Source: CAYOPZ01 sp964406005 (GTDB taxonomy: Bacteria > Bacteroidota > Bacteroidia > Bacteroidales > SM23-62). Taken from it: a stretch of DNA of 64,000 nt. Under the pieces are notes generated by a model. It was not told the DNA's origin. It did no database searches and saw only the letters and a list, made by a program, of their open reading frames with translations. The stretch is taken from contig CAYOPZ010000005.1 of NCBI GenBank assembly GCA_964406005.1, positions 48,169-112,168 on the forward strand, read 5' to 3'. Position numbers and translations under genes: made by a program. Of this stretch, positions 1 through 8,643 are shown in pieces (position 1 is the stretch's first letter; each line of letters begins with the position of its first letter).

Positions 1-1471
1 CAATCCCGGCCCGTTCCCACCTGAGCTCATACTGTGCAAAAACACCTGCAGATGTCGATGACTGATCGGCCACAACGGTATTCCCGGTATGAGGCACTTC
101 CACAATGGTATCATTATCAATAACAGCATTCTCATAATCAGGATATCCCAGCTTTTTATCGATGAGAAATCCCCCGGTATTCTCGATTCCGGCAACCAGT
201 GATGAACTCCCGAACATGGCTTTATACTGGGAACCGACATTGTAGGTATGGTCCCGGGAATTTCCGTAATCGCTCAGAGACCGGTTCGCCCCGTAATACG
301 AGTCGCGGACGAGATACTGCCCGGATGCATAAACCGAAAACAGATCGTAATCCCTGAAATACCTTTCATATGTAGCAGCCGCTGTTTTCAGGTCATGGTC
401 CACGGCTTCGGCAACATCCCGCTCATGCCGCGGATAATCCTGCCTGTTCCCGCCGTCGCGCTGTTCCTGTATCGTGAAAAAATCGAGCGACAGTTCGTCC
501 CTGTAACCGAAGCTGTGCCGGAGCCTTGTCCCCAGGCTGAGGTTGCCCAGGGGAGCCAGCTCTGAAAACCCGTCTCCATTGGCATCGAACATGCCCCGAT
601 TCCTGGAAAAACCATACAAGGCGATACCGGTTTTTTGATCGTCGGATACCAGCGTTGTATTGAAACTGACTGAATGGTCCGGTACGGCACCGTTCGATCC
701 CCGGATGCCGGCCCCGGTAAGCGCATAACTCGCACCCGCCTGGTAAGTGTTGCGGACAGGGCTTTTCAGGATCAGGTTTATGGTCCCGGCTATGGCATTG
801 CTTCCGAAAAGGGCGGAGCCTCCCCCGCGCACTATTTCGATCCTGTCGATCATATTTGAAGGAATGAGCTCCAGCCCGTAGACGCCTGCCAGGCCGCTGA
901 AGATCGGACGGCTGTTGATCAGTATCTGTGAATAGGGCCCTTCCATCCCGTTCATGCGAACCTGCGTAAAACCGCAGTTCTGGCAGTTGTTCTCCAGGCG
1001 CAGCCCCGGTGAGAAATTCAGCCCCTCACCTACGGTCAACGTCTGCGAAGCGCTTAAAAGTTCCGGGGAGATCGTGTTCACGATCACCGGGGCCTCTGTA
1101 CGCTTTTGTTCGCTGCGGTCTGCAGACACGACAACCTCGTCGAGGCTGAGGACATCTTCCTCGAGCTCGAATTTAACTTCAACGGTTTTATTCATCTCGG
1201 TCAGAACGCTTACCTCCTGCGGTTTGTAACCCAGCGATCTGGCGACCAGGGTAATTTCCCCCACAGGTACGTTGATCAGCTGGTAATGCCCCGTTTCACC
1301 GGTTACCGTCCCCATTGTCGTTCCCTTGATCACCACGCTTACAAAGGGCATATGCTGCCCCCCCGATACGACATACCCGACAATATTGGCGTCGGTCTTT
1401 GTTCTTTGGGCATGGCCGGCTTGCGACAGGGCCATTGAAATTACTGTTAAAATAGGATATATCCTGTTCAT
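1..1471 (-). CDS. TonB-dependent outer membrane receptor, N-terminal 490 residues (cut by window edge)
   Basis: The reading frame is open from an ATG at 1471 to base 1 without a stop, so the C-terminal part of the barrel lies outside the window. The protein begins with a signal peptide ending near AGHAQ, followed by a carboxypeptidase-regulatory-like beta domain (residues about 25-110) and a TonB plug domain (about 120-235) with the typical motif GGGSALFGSNAIAGTINLI, then barrel strands. The plug carries a CxxC pair, NNCQNCGFTQVRMNG, which I associate from memory with one subgroup of Bacteroidota receptors. It would import a scarce ligand across the outer membrane using TonB energy. The gene upstream (1662-2030) encodes a His-rich membrane protein on the same strand, which suggests a transition metal such as zinc. 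That ligand is inference; the receptor assignment itself is secure. Confidence 0.9.
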   Translation of the reverse strand, partial: MNRIYPILTVISMALSQAGHAQRTKTDANIVGYVVSGGQHMPFVSVVIKGTTMGTVTGETGHYQLINVPVGEITLVARSLGYKPQEVSVLTEMNKTVEVKFELEEDVLSLDEVVVSADRSEQKRTEAPVIVNTISPELLSASQTLTVGEGLNFSPGLRLENNCQNCGFTQVRMNGMEGPYSQILINSRPIFSGLAGVYGLELIPSNMIDRIEIVRGGGSALFGSNAIAGTINLILKSPVRNTYQAGASYALTGAGIRGSNGAVPDHSVSFNTTLVSDDQKTGIALYGFSRNRGMFDANGDGFSELAPLGNLSLGTRLRHSFGYRDELSLDFFTIQEQRDGGNRQDYPRHERDVAEAVDHDLKTAAATYERYFRDYDLFSVYASGQYLVRDSYYGANRSLSDYGNSRDHTYNVGSQYKAMFGSSSLVAGIENTGGFLIDKKLGYPDYENAVIDNDTIVEVPHTGNTVVADQSSTSAGVFAQYELRWERAGI

Positions 1472-1661
1472 GATATTATTGTAATGTCTTATAATAAATT
1501 GTATAACAAGGAATTACATACAACCGTATACCCGCATTATACATCGGGCCGGCTGTATTTAAAGCGCCTCGCAGCAATCTGCGGGGATCCGGATAAAAAC
1601 GGAGCTCGACGAAGTCAATGCGCCCGCAGATTACAAAATCAGGCCGGGACAGAAGGCGATG

Positions 1662-2030
1662 TTACAAAACAGGTGGAGACCTGCCTTTTTTAAAGCTTAT
1701 CCGGGTGGGCTTAAGCAGGATGATATAATAAACGGGAAGATTCTTCCTTGGTAAGACATTAACCGTGGCCAGGGACAGGAAAACGAAAGGGAAAAGGATG
1801 CCCAGGCTTATGAAAAAAAGAATTTCGGATTGTGAATGATGGTGCGATTTGACAGGCCCGGAATCCTTTTCCTTATGAAAGGGATGCGCATGAATCAGGA
1901 TCCTGTTTCCTTCAAGCCTGTGGGTATGGATGAAAGCCGATTGATTGATGATCTGGATGGCAAACAATGCAATCAAAAGGGAAGCTGCAAAAGAAATGAT
2001 ACCTTTCCTTGTTATTTGACTTACCCGCAT
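1662..2030 (-). CDS. Small His-rich membrane protein, probable metal-uptake partner
   Basis: A 122-residue protein with two predicted membrane segments (about residues 10-28 and 69-92). Between them is a hydrophilic segment of about 40 residues rich in histidine (HTH, HAHPFH, HHHS), which looks like a metal-binding loop. I chose the ATG at 2030; a TTG in the same frame at 2078 would add 16 residues that do not look like a leader. It lies 190 bases upstream of the TonB-dependent receptor on the same strand and may be cotranscribed with it. I recall similar His-rich small proteins beside receptors in other Bacteroidota, but cannot name a family. A role in metal sensing or delivery is inference from composition and neighbour. 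Confidence 0.7.
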   Translation of the reverse strand: MRVSQITRKGIISFAASLLIALFAIQIINQSAFIHTHRLEGNRILIHAHPFHKEKDSGPVKSHHHSQSEILFFISLGILFPFVFLSLATVNVLPRKNLPVYYIILLKPTRISFKKGRSPPVL

Positions 2031-2202
2031 CTTTTTAAATGACAATTTTGAATGGTAATTATCGTAAAAATGCACCAATGGCCTGCATCCCGGAGGATAA
2101 ATTTAATAACTTTTTTTCGGTCCCGGTATTTCTCTGGTACAGGGTCTTGACTTTACCCGTTCTCTTATGTAATTTTAGGATGATCCATAAACCCAATTTG
2201 AC

Positions 2203-2970
2203 ATGAAGCAGTATCTGTATTTATCGGCGACCCCCGAATCACTGGTAGCTTCGCATCTGCCCCCGGTTGAATTCGGGAATTACCTGGCCGTAGGGACACG
2301 CAAAAGGGCACGGGGACAGGCCATTTTCTTTGAGCTGGACATGGAAAAGATTGAAAACCTTCCCGTGGAATACATGAATGAAAGGCTGGTCCCCTATGAA
2401 GACGGGGAACCCAAACGATCCCTTTTCCTTTCCATTTACAGGGTCCTTGAGAATGTTCCGCTGGATGCCCTGAAAAACCTCTTCCTGGTCACGGATGACG
2501 GGAAGGTTCTCGAACTCCCTCCCGCCGCCTATAAACCTTCCGAAGCGGATATTGTTCACCTCTACCAGCAGTTCAACCCGATTCCCACACGGGTTGCAAG
2601 CAAGCTGTCACCACCGGAATTCATTAAATTCCTCACCGATACCAGCAAACCGGTTTCGGCCCCGAAGATCTTTCTTGCGGAGCTGAAGCTGAACAAACTC
2701 TCAAAAGACTCCTATGCTCCCATACATGACCTCCCCTATCCAAACCCGGACCACCTGAGGGAATGTCTCGACAGGCTGACCTCTTCGAAAGAGCGCCTGA
2801 CCAAAACCGTGATAAGACAGTTCAAAAGGGACCTGTCCTACCGCACCGTAAAAGACGGGTTTTTCATAGGTGCCGGAGATGATTTCATGTTCTACCGGTT
2901 CCCATCCATAGAGGAGCTGGAGGGCCGGTACTATTACTGGTGGAGGTCAGCCCTGGTGCAGTGTTTCTGA
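2203..2970 (+). CDS. Hypothetical protein with an internally duplicated domain
   Basis: A 255-residue protein with no signal peptide or membrane segment, so probably cytoplasmic. I do not recognise a named family. The two halves look like a diverged duplication: residues about 12-30 (SHLPPVEFGNYLAVGTRKR) resemble about 130-147 (SKLSPPEFIKFLTDTSK), and each is followed by a strand such as AIFFELDMEKI or KIFLAELKLNKL. The C-terminus is rich in aromatic residues (RYYYWW). The gene stands alone, running away from the metal-receptor pair. It converges on the GH3 gene with only 24 bases between the stops, where a short hairpin lies (2971-2985). Function unknown. Confidence 0.75.
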   Translation: MKQYLYLSATPESLVASHLPPVEFGNYLAVGTRKRARGQAIFFELDMEKIENLPVEYMNERLVPYEDGEPKRSLFLSIYRVLENVPLDALKNLFLVTDDGKVLELPPAAYKPSEADIVHLYQQFNPIPTRVASKLSPPEFIKFLTDTSKPVSAPKIFLAELKLNKLSKDSYAPIHDLPYPNPDHLRECLDRLTSSKERLTKTVIRQFKRDLSYRTVKDGFFIGAGDDFMFYRFPSIEELEGRYYYWWRSALVQCF

Positions 2971-2994
2971 CCGGGATGATCCCGGAAAAACATT

Positions 2995-5382
2995 TCAGGG
3001 TTCCATTTTGTTGATTTGCTCAACGGGGCTCAGGGCCCTGTTAACCTTTTTCACGACAAGCTGCCTGGGCAATTCGAAATCTGCCGTCAGCCGGATCTGT
3101 TGTGAAGAAGACCCGGCATGAACGGTATAGGTCCCGGGGTCAGCCACCCAGGCCGATGTTTCCGTATCAAAAGACGCCAGGCTTCTCGGGTTCAGCATGA
3201 GCGTAAGCGTTTCTGATTCCCCGGGCTGAAGGAGTTTTGTTTTCGCAAAAGCCTTGAGTTCCTTTTCGGGTTTATTCAGCTTTCCCGGAGGCGCCGAAAG
3301 GTATAGCTGGACAACCTCCCTGCCCGCTGCACTTCCCGTATTGGTAACCGTTACACTTACGGTCAGCTCATCCCTGAACCTTTCCGGACTTAGGTTCAGG
3401 TCGCTGAATTCGAATGTGGTATACGACAGTCCGTAACCGAATTCATAGGATGTTTCCACGTCAAATGCATCATAATAGCGGTACCCCACATATATATCCT
3501 CTTCGTAATTCACATAGGCCACCTCGGGTTCCGTATCGGACAACAAGGATTCCACGGGTACTCCCTCCGGCATGACTATCGTGCCCGGGAAATTCCCGGC
3601 CGAAGGAACATCTTCATAGGAAACGGGGAAAGACATGGGAAGCTTTCCCGAGGGATTCACCCTGCCGCTCAGAATATCTGCAATGGAGTTGCCTGTTTCC
3701 TGTCCTCCCTGCCATGCAAGCAGGATGGCGTCGGGATCGTTTTTCCAGCTTGCCGTTTCCACAACACCTCCCACATTAAGTATTACAACGGCCTTCTTTC
3801 CGGCTGCCCGGAACGCCTGCGAAACGTTCCTTATCAGGGCCTGCTCGGCAGCTGTCAGGTTAAAGTCCCCCTCGACCTTGCGGTCCACTCCCTCTCCTGT
3901 GTTCCTGCCTATGGTTATCAGCGCAATATCGGATTCTCCGGCCATTTCTTCAATGACTTCCGGATCAAGGTCCATTTCAGGTACGGGAATGATTCTGAAC
4001 AGGGCATCCATCCCCGTAAGCTGCGGCTGTCCGGCCTTCACCCGCTCTATATATCCGGCGTAAACCTCTTCCAGCGACCGGTTGACGGAATAACCCGCAT
4101 TTTCCAGTCCCTCCACAAGGGATACACTGTAGGCTTCGTTCACATCCCCGGAGCCGGCTCCCCCTGTAATGATATCGAAGGATGTCTGGCCGAATACGGC
4201 GATGCTTGTCACATCACCGGCAAACGGGAGAACTCCCCCGTTTTTCAGCAGTACCATGCCGCCGGTGGCGGCCTGCCTGGTTACCAGGGCATTGGCTTCC
4301 AGATCGGGTTTGTCGGAATACGCATAACCCTGGTACCTGGGTGTTTTTTCAATGATCCCGAGTATGTTTCTGATGTTGCGGTCGAGAACGGCTTCATCCA
4401 GCTCCCCGTTCCGGACAGCCTCCAGGATGGAATCTGTCTGCCATTCACTGCCGGGCATCAGGAGATCGTTTCCTGCAATCATCTGTGCAACGGGATCGCA
4501 ACCCCCGGTCCAGTCGGTCATGACAAAACCTTCGAATCCCCAGTCGTCGCGCAGGATTATTGTAAGCAGGTCCTCACTTTGGGAGGCATAGGTTCCGTTT
4601 ATTTTATTGTATGACGACATCACGGTCCACGGCCGGGCCTCCTGGACTGCAATCCTGAATCCCTCCAGGTAAATTTCGCGAAGGGCCCTTTCACTGACCC
4701 TTGTGTCGATCATGTTCCTTTGGGTTTCCTGGTTATTGGCGGCAAAATGCTTGATGGATGTTCCGACACCGTTCGATTCTATCCCGTTTACCATGGCGGC
4801 GGCAATTTTCCCTGTCAGGTACGGGTCTTCAGAGTAATACTCGAAGTTTCTTCCGCACAGGGGATTTCTGTGAATATTGAGGCCCGGGCCGAGCAGTATG
4901 TTCACACCATATTCCCTGGCCTCGCTGCCCATGGCTTTTCCAACACTGCCGACAAGGCCTGTATCCCATGTCGAGGCAAGCAGCGTGCCTATCGGAAAGG
5001 CGGTGCAATAGTAAGTGTTCAGGCTGTCTCCCTGCCTGAGGGGCGTAATCCTCAAGCCGGCGGGCCCGTCGGCCAGGACGATTTTCGGAATGCCAAGCCT
5101 TTCGATGGCAATTGTGGTACCGGCAGCGCCGGGAACGAGATCCCCGGGGCTTCCCGTCAATGCGGCCATGGCTTCTTCCATGGCTTCGGGATCCCCGCTC
5201 TCCTGAGCGGCAAGCATCTCTTCAAGCCCGGGCATTCCGGCTCCCACAACGAATGCAGCCTTTTCTTCCAGTGTCAGTGAATCGGTCAGTCCTTCCAGGG
5301 AGGATTTTCCGTGCTGGTTTGCCTGGCAGGTAAAAAGCAATGGTATCGCCAGAACCAACACAATGCGATTGAGAGTTTTCAT
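2995..5382 (-). CDS. Glycoside hydrolase family 3 protein, beta-glucosidase-like lipoprotein
   Basis: A 795-residue exported enzyme. The N-terminus is a lipoprotein-type signal with Cys at residue 19 (LLFTCQ). The GH3 N-terminal barrel contains the conserved KHFAANN at about 211 and the nucleophile Asp290 in GFVMTDW. The second, alpha/beta sandwich domain has GRNTGEGVDR, which carries the likely acid/base Glu. A fibronectin-III-like C-terminal domain follows (about 690-770). The expected activity is retaining hydrolysis of terminal beta-glucosides or related sugars in the periplasm or at the surface. It is clearly paralogous to the enzyme at 35349-37766 in the SusC/D locus, but stands alone here. 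The TonB terminator at 5435-5479 separates it from the gene upstream. Substrate cannot be read from the sequence. Confidence 0.93.
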   Translation of the reverse strand: MKTLNRIVLVLAIPLLFTCQANQHGKSSLEGLTDSLTLEEKAAFVVGAGMPGLEEMLAAQESGDPEAMEEAMAALTGSPGDLVPGAAGTTIAIERLGIPKIVLADGPAGLRITPLRQGDSLNTYYCTAFPIGTLLASTWDTGLVGSVGKAMGSEAREYGVNILLGPGLNIHRNPLCGRNFEYYSEDPYLTGKIAAAMVNGIESNGVGTSIKHFAANNQETQRNMIDTRVSERALREIYLEGFRIAVQEARPWTVMSSYNKINGTYASQSEDLLTIILRDDWGFEGFVMTDWTGGCDPVAQMIAGNDLLMPGSEWQTDSILEAVRNGELDEAVLDRNIRNILGIIEKTPRYQGYAYSDKPDLEANALVTRQAATGGMVLLKNGGVLPFAGDVTSIAVFGQTSFDIITGGAGSGDVNEAYSVSLVEGLENAGYSVNRSLEEVYAGYIERVKAGQPQLTGMDALFRIIPVPEMDLDPEVIEEMAGESDIALITIGRNTGEGVDRKVEGDFNLTAAEQALIRNVSQAFRAAGKKAVVILNVGGVVETASWKNDPDAILLAWQGGQETGNSIADILSGRVNPSGKLPMSFPVSYEDVPSAGNFPGTIVMPEGVPVESLLSDTEPEVAYVNYEEDIYVGYRYYDAFDVETSYEFGYGLSYTTFEFSDLNLSPERFRDELTVSVTVTNTGSAAGREVVQLYLSAPPGKLNKPEKELKAFAKTKLLQPGESETLTLMLNPRSLASFDTETSAWVADPGTYTVHAGSSSQQIRLTADFELPRQLVVKKVNRALSPVEQINKMEP

Positions 5383-5434
5383 TTGGTAATTGGGGATTGG
5401 TCCTTAAAACCACACAATTTATAAAGAAATCCCG

Positions 5435-5479
5435 TAAAAATAAAAAAAATAGGGAAAGCTTCTGGCAAAAGGCTTTCCC
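5435..5479 (-). terminator. Rho-independent terminator of the exbB-exbD-exbD-tonB operon
   Basis: On the minus strand, GGGAAAGC (5479-5472) pairs with GCTTTCCC (5459-5452) across a 12-base loop. A long T-rich run follows, from 5451 down to 5435. It lies 33 bases past the tonB stop codon and upstream of the separate GH3 gene. Confidence 0.8.
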
Positions 5480-5512
5480 CCGGACATGTGATATTGAATG
5501 ACTTTGGCCTGC

Positions 5513-6295
5513 TTACTCTTCCTGCATCCTGAACTGGATCCGCACGATATACCAGACATTTACAGGCTTTCCGGCCTGCTTCCCGGGTCTCCATTTCGGC
5601 AGTGTATTAACGACCCTCAGTGCTTCTTCGTCAAGGGACGTGTCCACGCCCCTCAAAACCGTAGCCTGGTTAACATCCCCCTGGTAGGTAACACAAAACC
5701 TTACAATGACCGTTCCGGAGATCTCGTTCTCCAGGGCAATGACCGGGTATTCAATATTGCTGTAGATATAGTCATATAAAGCCTCTTCGCCACCCGGAAA
5801 CCTGGGCATTTCCTCAACGAGTACGAGAACGTCCTGCGGAGGCTCAAATTCTTCGACGACCTCCTCTTCCGGTTCTATAATCTCAACGACCTCCTCATCC
5901 TGAATGATATCCATTGCCTCGGTGGCCGTTAACAGGTCCACTTCCTCTTCAGGACTGATGGAATCGACCACTTCGGGAGCAACATATTTAAGCTGCTGGG
6001 TCGTTTCTGTCGGCGGCGGCGGGGGCGGAGCCTCCACATCCAGTTCTTCCGGCTGATCGAGTTCTTCCATGACTGCAATCACTTCCCTTTCTTCCCTTTG
6101 TTCAAACTGCTTCTGTGTTGTGGCCTTGAGAAAAGGATACAGGATCACAGCTGAAACGATGGCTATACCCGTAAGCATGGAAACCAGGAGTACACGGTTG
6201 TACCTCTTGCGCAGGCGGTATGCTCCGTACAGTTTATTCCGGTTTTTAAAGACGATCTCGTCAAATTCCGGAGCGATTATCGTTTCCTTTGCCAT
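5513..6295 (-). CDS. tonB: TonB energy transducer
   Basis: A 260-residue protein with the usual TonB order. A short cytoplasmic N-terminus is followed by one membrane segment (about 35-54), a long periplasmic spacer rich in Pro and Glu (including PPPPPP near residue 90 and repeated EEVVE blocks), and a TonB C-terminal domain (about 165-260) with the terminal strand VWYIVRIQFR. It links the proton-driven ExbB/ExbD motor to outer membrane receptors. The N-terminal block around FKNRNKLYGAYRLRKRYN is typical of Bacteroidota TonB. It is the last gene of an operon with two exbD genes and exbB, 43 bases after the second exbD, and a strong terminator follows. Which receptors it serves cannot be told; the SusC and the receptor at 1-1471 are candidates. 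Confidence 0.93.
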   Translation of the reverse strand: MAKETIIAPEFDEIVFKNRNKLYGAYRLRKRYNRVLLVSMLTGIAIVSAVILYPFLKATTQKQFEQREEREVIAVMEELDQPEELDVEAPPPPPPTETTQQLKYVAPEVVDSISPEEEVDLLTATEAMDIIQDEEVVEIIEPEEEVVEEFEPPQDVLVLVEEMPRFPGGEEALYDYIYSNIEYPVIALENEISGTVIVRFCVTYQGDVNQATVLRGVDTSLDEEALRVVNTLPKWRPGKQAGKPVNVWYIVRIQFRMQEE

Positions 6296-6338
6296 GATTT
6301 ATACTCTATAATTTATTTAGCAAAAATCATTCCAGTAA

Positions 6339-7004
6339 TTATGGATTTCTCGAAGCAGTCATGGCATCATCCTCACCCAGTGCCTTCTCCACCATATCCT
6401 CCTCAATCCAGCTTATATCGACGAATGTATAACGTGCTATTCCGACAATGGACATCTCATCTATAATATCAACGAGATTCCTGTATTTGGAAGTTTTATA
6501 GGCTTTGATAAGGACGATGGGGCCCGTATCGTCTTCCTTTTTGAGCTCTGCAATCGCACTTTCAACAGAATCACGCGGAAGCTCTATATTTCCTGTTAGA
6601 ACATCTTCCTGAAACTGGTTCACCTTTCTGAACAGCGCCCTGTTCCTGTCGAGCAGCACGCTGCGTATACCTTCGGCGCTGAAATCGGTTTCCTGAAGCG
6701 GAGGCGGATTATTGGGATTATCCACACTTCCCGGATACCAGAAAACCCTGTTGTCCGGTCCGAGTATAATATTCAGCGTACGGCTTTTGGCAATTTTCGG
6801 GGGAGCTACATTCTCATCCTTTTTGATCTTTTCAGGCAGAATGATCTGCATGATCTTGGGTTTGCTGAAAGCAGAGGCAAGCATGAAAAATGTGATGAGC
6901 AGACACATCAGGTCTACCATGGGCGTCATATCCACTTGAGCGGGAAGCTTCTTGGGCTTAGTCTTTTTCCCTTGCTGAGGTTGGGCTTCAACAATTTCTG
7001 CCAT
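6339..7004 (-). CDS. exbD: ExbD/TolR-family proton channel subunit (second copy)
   Basis: A 221-residue biopolymer transport protein. I place the start at the ATG at 7004; an upstream in-frame start at 7148 would run back into the preceding exbD gene. The N-terminus is cytoplasmic and Lys-rich. The single membrane helix follows VDMTPMVDLMCLLITFFML (about 30-50) and contains the conserved Asp of the proton pathway. The periplasmic domain is longer than in enterobacterial ExbD (about 140 residues). It follows the first exbD gene by 2 bases and precedes tonB. Two unequal ExbD proteins are usual in Bacteroidota motors, and they probably form a heteromeric subunit with ExbB. Confidence 0.92.
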   Translation of the reverse strand: MAEIVEAQPQQGKKTKPKKLPAQVDMTPMVDLMCLLITFFMLASAFSKPKIMQIILPEKIKKDENVAPPKIAKSRTLNIILGPDNRVFWYPGSVDNPNNPPPLQETDFSAEGIRSVLLDRNRALFRKVNQFQEDVLTGNIELPRDSVESAIAELKKEDDTGPIVLIKAYKTSKYRNLVDIIDEMSIVGIARYTFVDISWIEEDMVEKALGEDDAMTASRNP

Positions 7005-7006
7005 GA

Positions 7007-7645
7007 CTATTCCTCCATTTCTTCTGCTGATACTTCGACAACCCTCAAACTTGTTATCAGGTTGAACCGGTTTACATTCCTGTCCTGAAATATGTCCAGC
7101 ACTTTCTTGACAAGGGGGTATTCCGTATCGGCATCCCCTTTGATGCATGCGTTGATGTTCGGATTTACCTGTCGTGCAACCAGTATCCAGGAGGACAACT
7201 GGTTATCTGTCGAATCGATGGGAATGCCGTTTTGCATTCTTTCCCTTTCGCTGTGGTTCTTCAATGCGAGATACTCTTTCATTCTCTGAATCGGAAGGCC
7301 GAATTCGGAATTGAGGTTACCGAACAGGGTTGTCTCCTCGTCCGTAAATTCAATCCCGTAACGCTTGCCCATTTCCTCCAGCATATGCTTCCTGTACTGC
7401 AGAATTGTATCGGGCCCGTTGTCGACGTTAAAGAATATCCGGTCGTCCTTTGACAGGACTACGGTCATCAGGTTGAAATTGGGGATTGTTTTTTCCGATA
7501 CCGAAAAAGGAACATCGACAGGAGCTGTTTCCGCCGGCCTGATCGTTGCCGTGAGAATGAAAAACGTCAAAATCACGGAAAACAGGTCTACCATAGGCGT
7601 CATATCGATCCGCGGAGATTTCGGGGCTGTTTTTATCTTTGACAT
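7007..7645 (-). CDS. exbD: ExbD/TolR-family proton channel subunit (first copy)
   Basis: A 212-residue ExbD-type protein. The membrane helix (about 14-34, from IDMTPMVDLFSVILTFFIL) has the conserved channel Asp. The periplasmic domain of about 170 residues ends in the typical dimer-forming C-terminal fold (NRFNLITSLRVVEV). It lies 46 bases downstream of exbB and 2 bases upstream of the second exbD. The two ExbD proteins share the MDMTPMVDL-type helix start but differ strongly in their periplasmic parts, so they are probably not interchangeable. The function is proton-driven energy supply to TonB in the inner membrane. Confidence 0.92.
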   Translation of the reverse strand: MSKIKTAPKSPRIDMTPMVDLFSVILTFFILTATIRPAETAPVDVPFSVSEKTIPNFNLMTVVLSKDDRIFFNVDNGPDTILQYRKHMLEEMGKRYGIEFTDEETTLFGNLNSEFGLPIQRMKEYLALKNHSERERMQNGIPIDSTDNQLSSWILVARQVNPNINACIKGDADTEYPLVKKVLDIFQDRNVNRFNLITSLRVVEVSAEEMEE

Positions 7646-7691
7646 ATTATCAGATCAATTTAACTTAATTCTGATCCTTGACAAAACCAGG

Positions 7692-8513
7692 CTAATTCTC
7701 TTTCAGTGATGCGGCGAATGTCTCTACCAGGCTGAACCCGGCCTCATCTATCTTGTACGAATAGGAATCTATCCTGGCCTGAAAAAAGTTATACCCCAGG
7801 ATGGCCAGGCAGGACCCGAGGATACCGGTGGCCGTGTTGACCAGTGCTTCAGAAATACCCGTTGACAGTGCGAGAGAATCCGGCGCACCCGATTGCGCAA
7901 GGGCGGCGAAAGCCCGGATCATCCCCAGTACCGTACCGAACAGACCGATAAGTACCGACAGCGAGGACAGTGTGGAAAAAATTACCATGTTCCTCGACAG
8001 CATGGGGATTTCAAGGGCGGTCGCCTCTTCGAGCGATTTTTCAATGGATTCGATCTTCTGGTCATTTGTAAGTGTTTTGTCCTTCTGCAAATCGCGGTAT
8101 CGCGACAGGCCTGCATGGACGACATTCGCCAGCGATCCTTTCTGCTTGCTGCAGGCTGCAAGAGCATCCTCGATCTGATCTTCAGCCAGGAGGTTCTGCA
8201 GTCTGTATATAAAAGTATTCAACCTTTTTTTCCCTTTGGCCTTTGCGAGTGTAATGATCCGTTCAACGCCGAATATAAGAACAACCATAACACAGGTCAT
8301 CAGTACCGGCACTACATAACCCCCTTTATAAATAATTCCGAGATAATTCCCCTGTATCGGATGTCCTTTGGGATTTCCTCCTTCGAAATTAATGGGGTTT
8401 CCCATAACGCTTATAAACAGATAAAGGGCAATTGCAAAAGCAATAATGATGGCACTAACTGAAAAGGCTGACTGCAGAAAGCCTTTCAGTGCATTTCCAC
8501 TTTTTTCACGCAT
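7692..8513 (-). CDS. exbB: ExbB/TolQ-family proton channel protein
   Basis: A 273-residue MotA/TolQ/ExbB-type protein. It has an extra N-terminal membrane segment (about 13-35), a second helix (about 63-85), a cytoplasmic region and two C-terminal helices (about 155-180 and 210-235). The C-terminal part carries the conserved ExbB signature (LSVLIGLFGTVLGMIRAF and TATGILGSCLAILGYNFF). It forms the pentameric stator around ExbD. It is the first gene of the exbB-exbD-exbD-tonB block. The 130 bases upstream are AT-rich and hold a TATATTTG element, so this block may have its own promoter besides read-through from the TPR gene. Confidence 0.93.
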   Translation of the reverse strand: MREKSGNALKGFLQSAFSVSAIIIAFAIALYLFISVMGNPINFEGGNPKGHPIQGNYLGIIYKGGYVVPVLMTCVMVVLIFGVERIITLAKAKGKKRLNTFIYRLQNLLAEDQIEDALAACSKQKGSLANVVHAGLSRYRDLQKDKTLTNDQKIESIEKSLEEATALEIPMLSRNMVIFSTLSSLSVLIGLFGTVLGMIRAFAALAQSGAPDSLALSTGISEALVNTATGILGSCLAILGYNFFQARIDSYSYKIDEAGFSLVETFAASLKEN

Positions 8514-8569
8514 TTTTCAATGATTTGGTTTAGATAAAGAAATGATTTGCAATATTAATTCGTCAGGAT

Positions 8570-8577
8570 CAAATATA
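8570..8577 (-). promoter_or_regulatory. Candidate Bacteroidota -7 element before exbB
   Basis: The minus strand reads TATATTTG, an exact match to the Bacteroidota -7 consensus TAnnTTTG, 57 bases before the exbB start codon. I found no TTTG at the expected -33 spacing, and the region is AT-rich, so a chance match is possible. Confidence 0.35.
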
Positions 8578-8643
8578 AAAATTTATAAATGTTTTTTTTT
8601 CTTATTTTTCACGCAAATTTAAAAGAAAATTAACAATCACCCG

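Noticed and set aside
2971..2985. Small hairpin CCGGGA-tga-TCCCGG between two convergent stops
   Set aside because: It has no T-run downstream on either strand, so terminator function is not supported.
7004..7148. Upstream start for the second exbD at 7148
   Set aside because: It would overlap the first exbD by over 140 bases and add a non-conserved leader; the ATG at 7004 fits the family.
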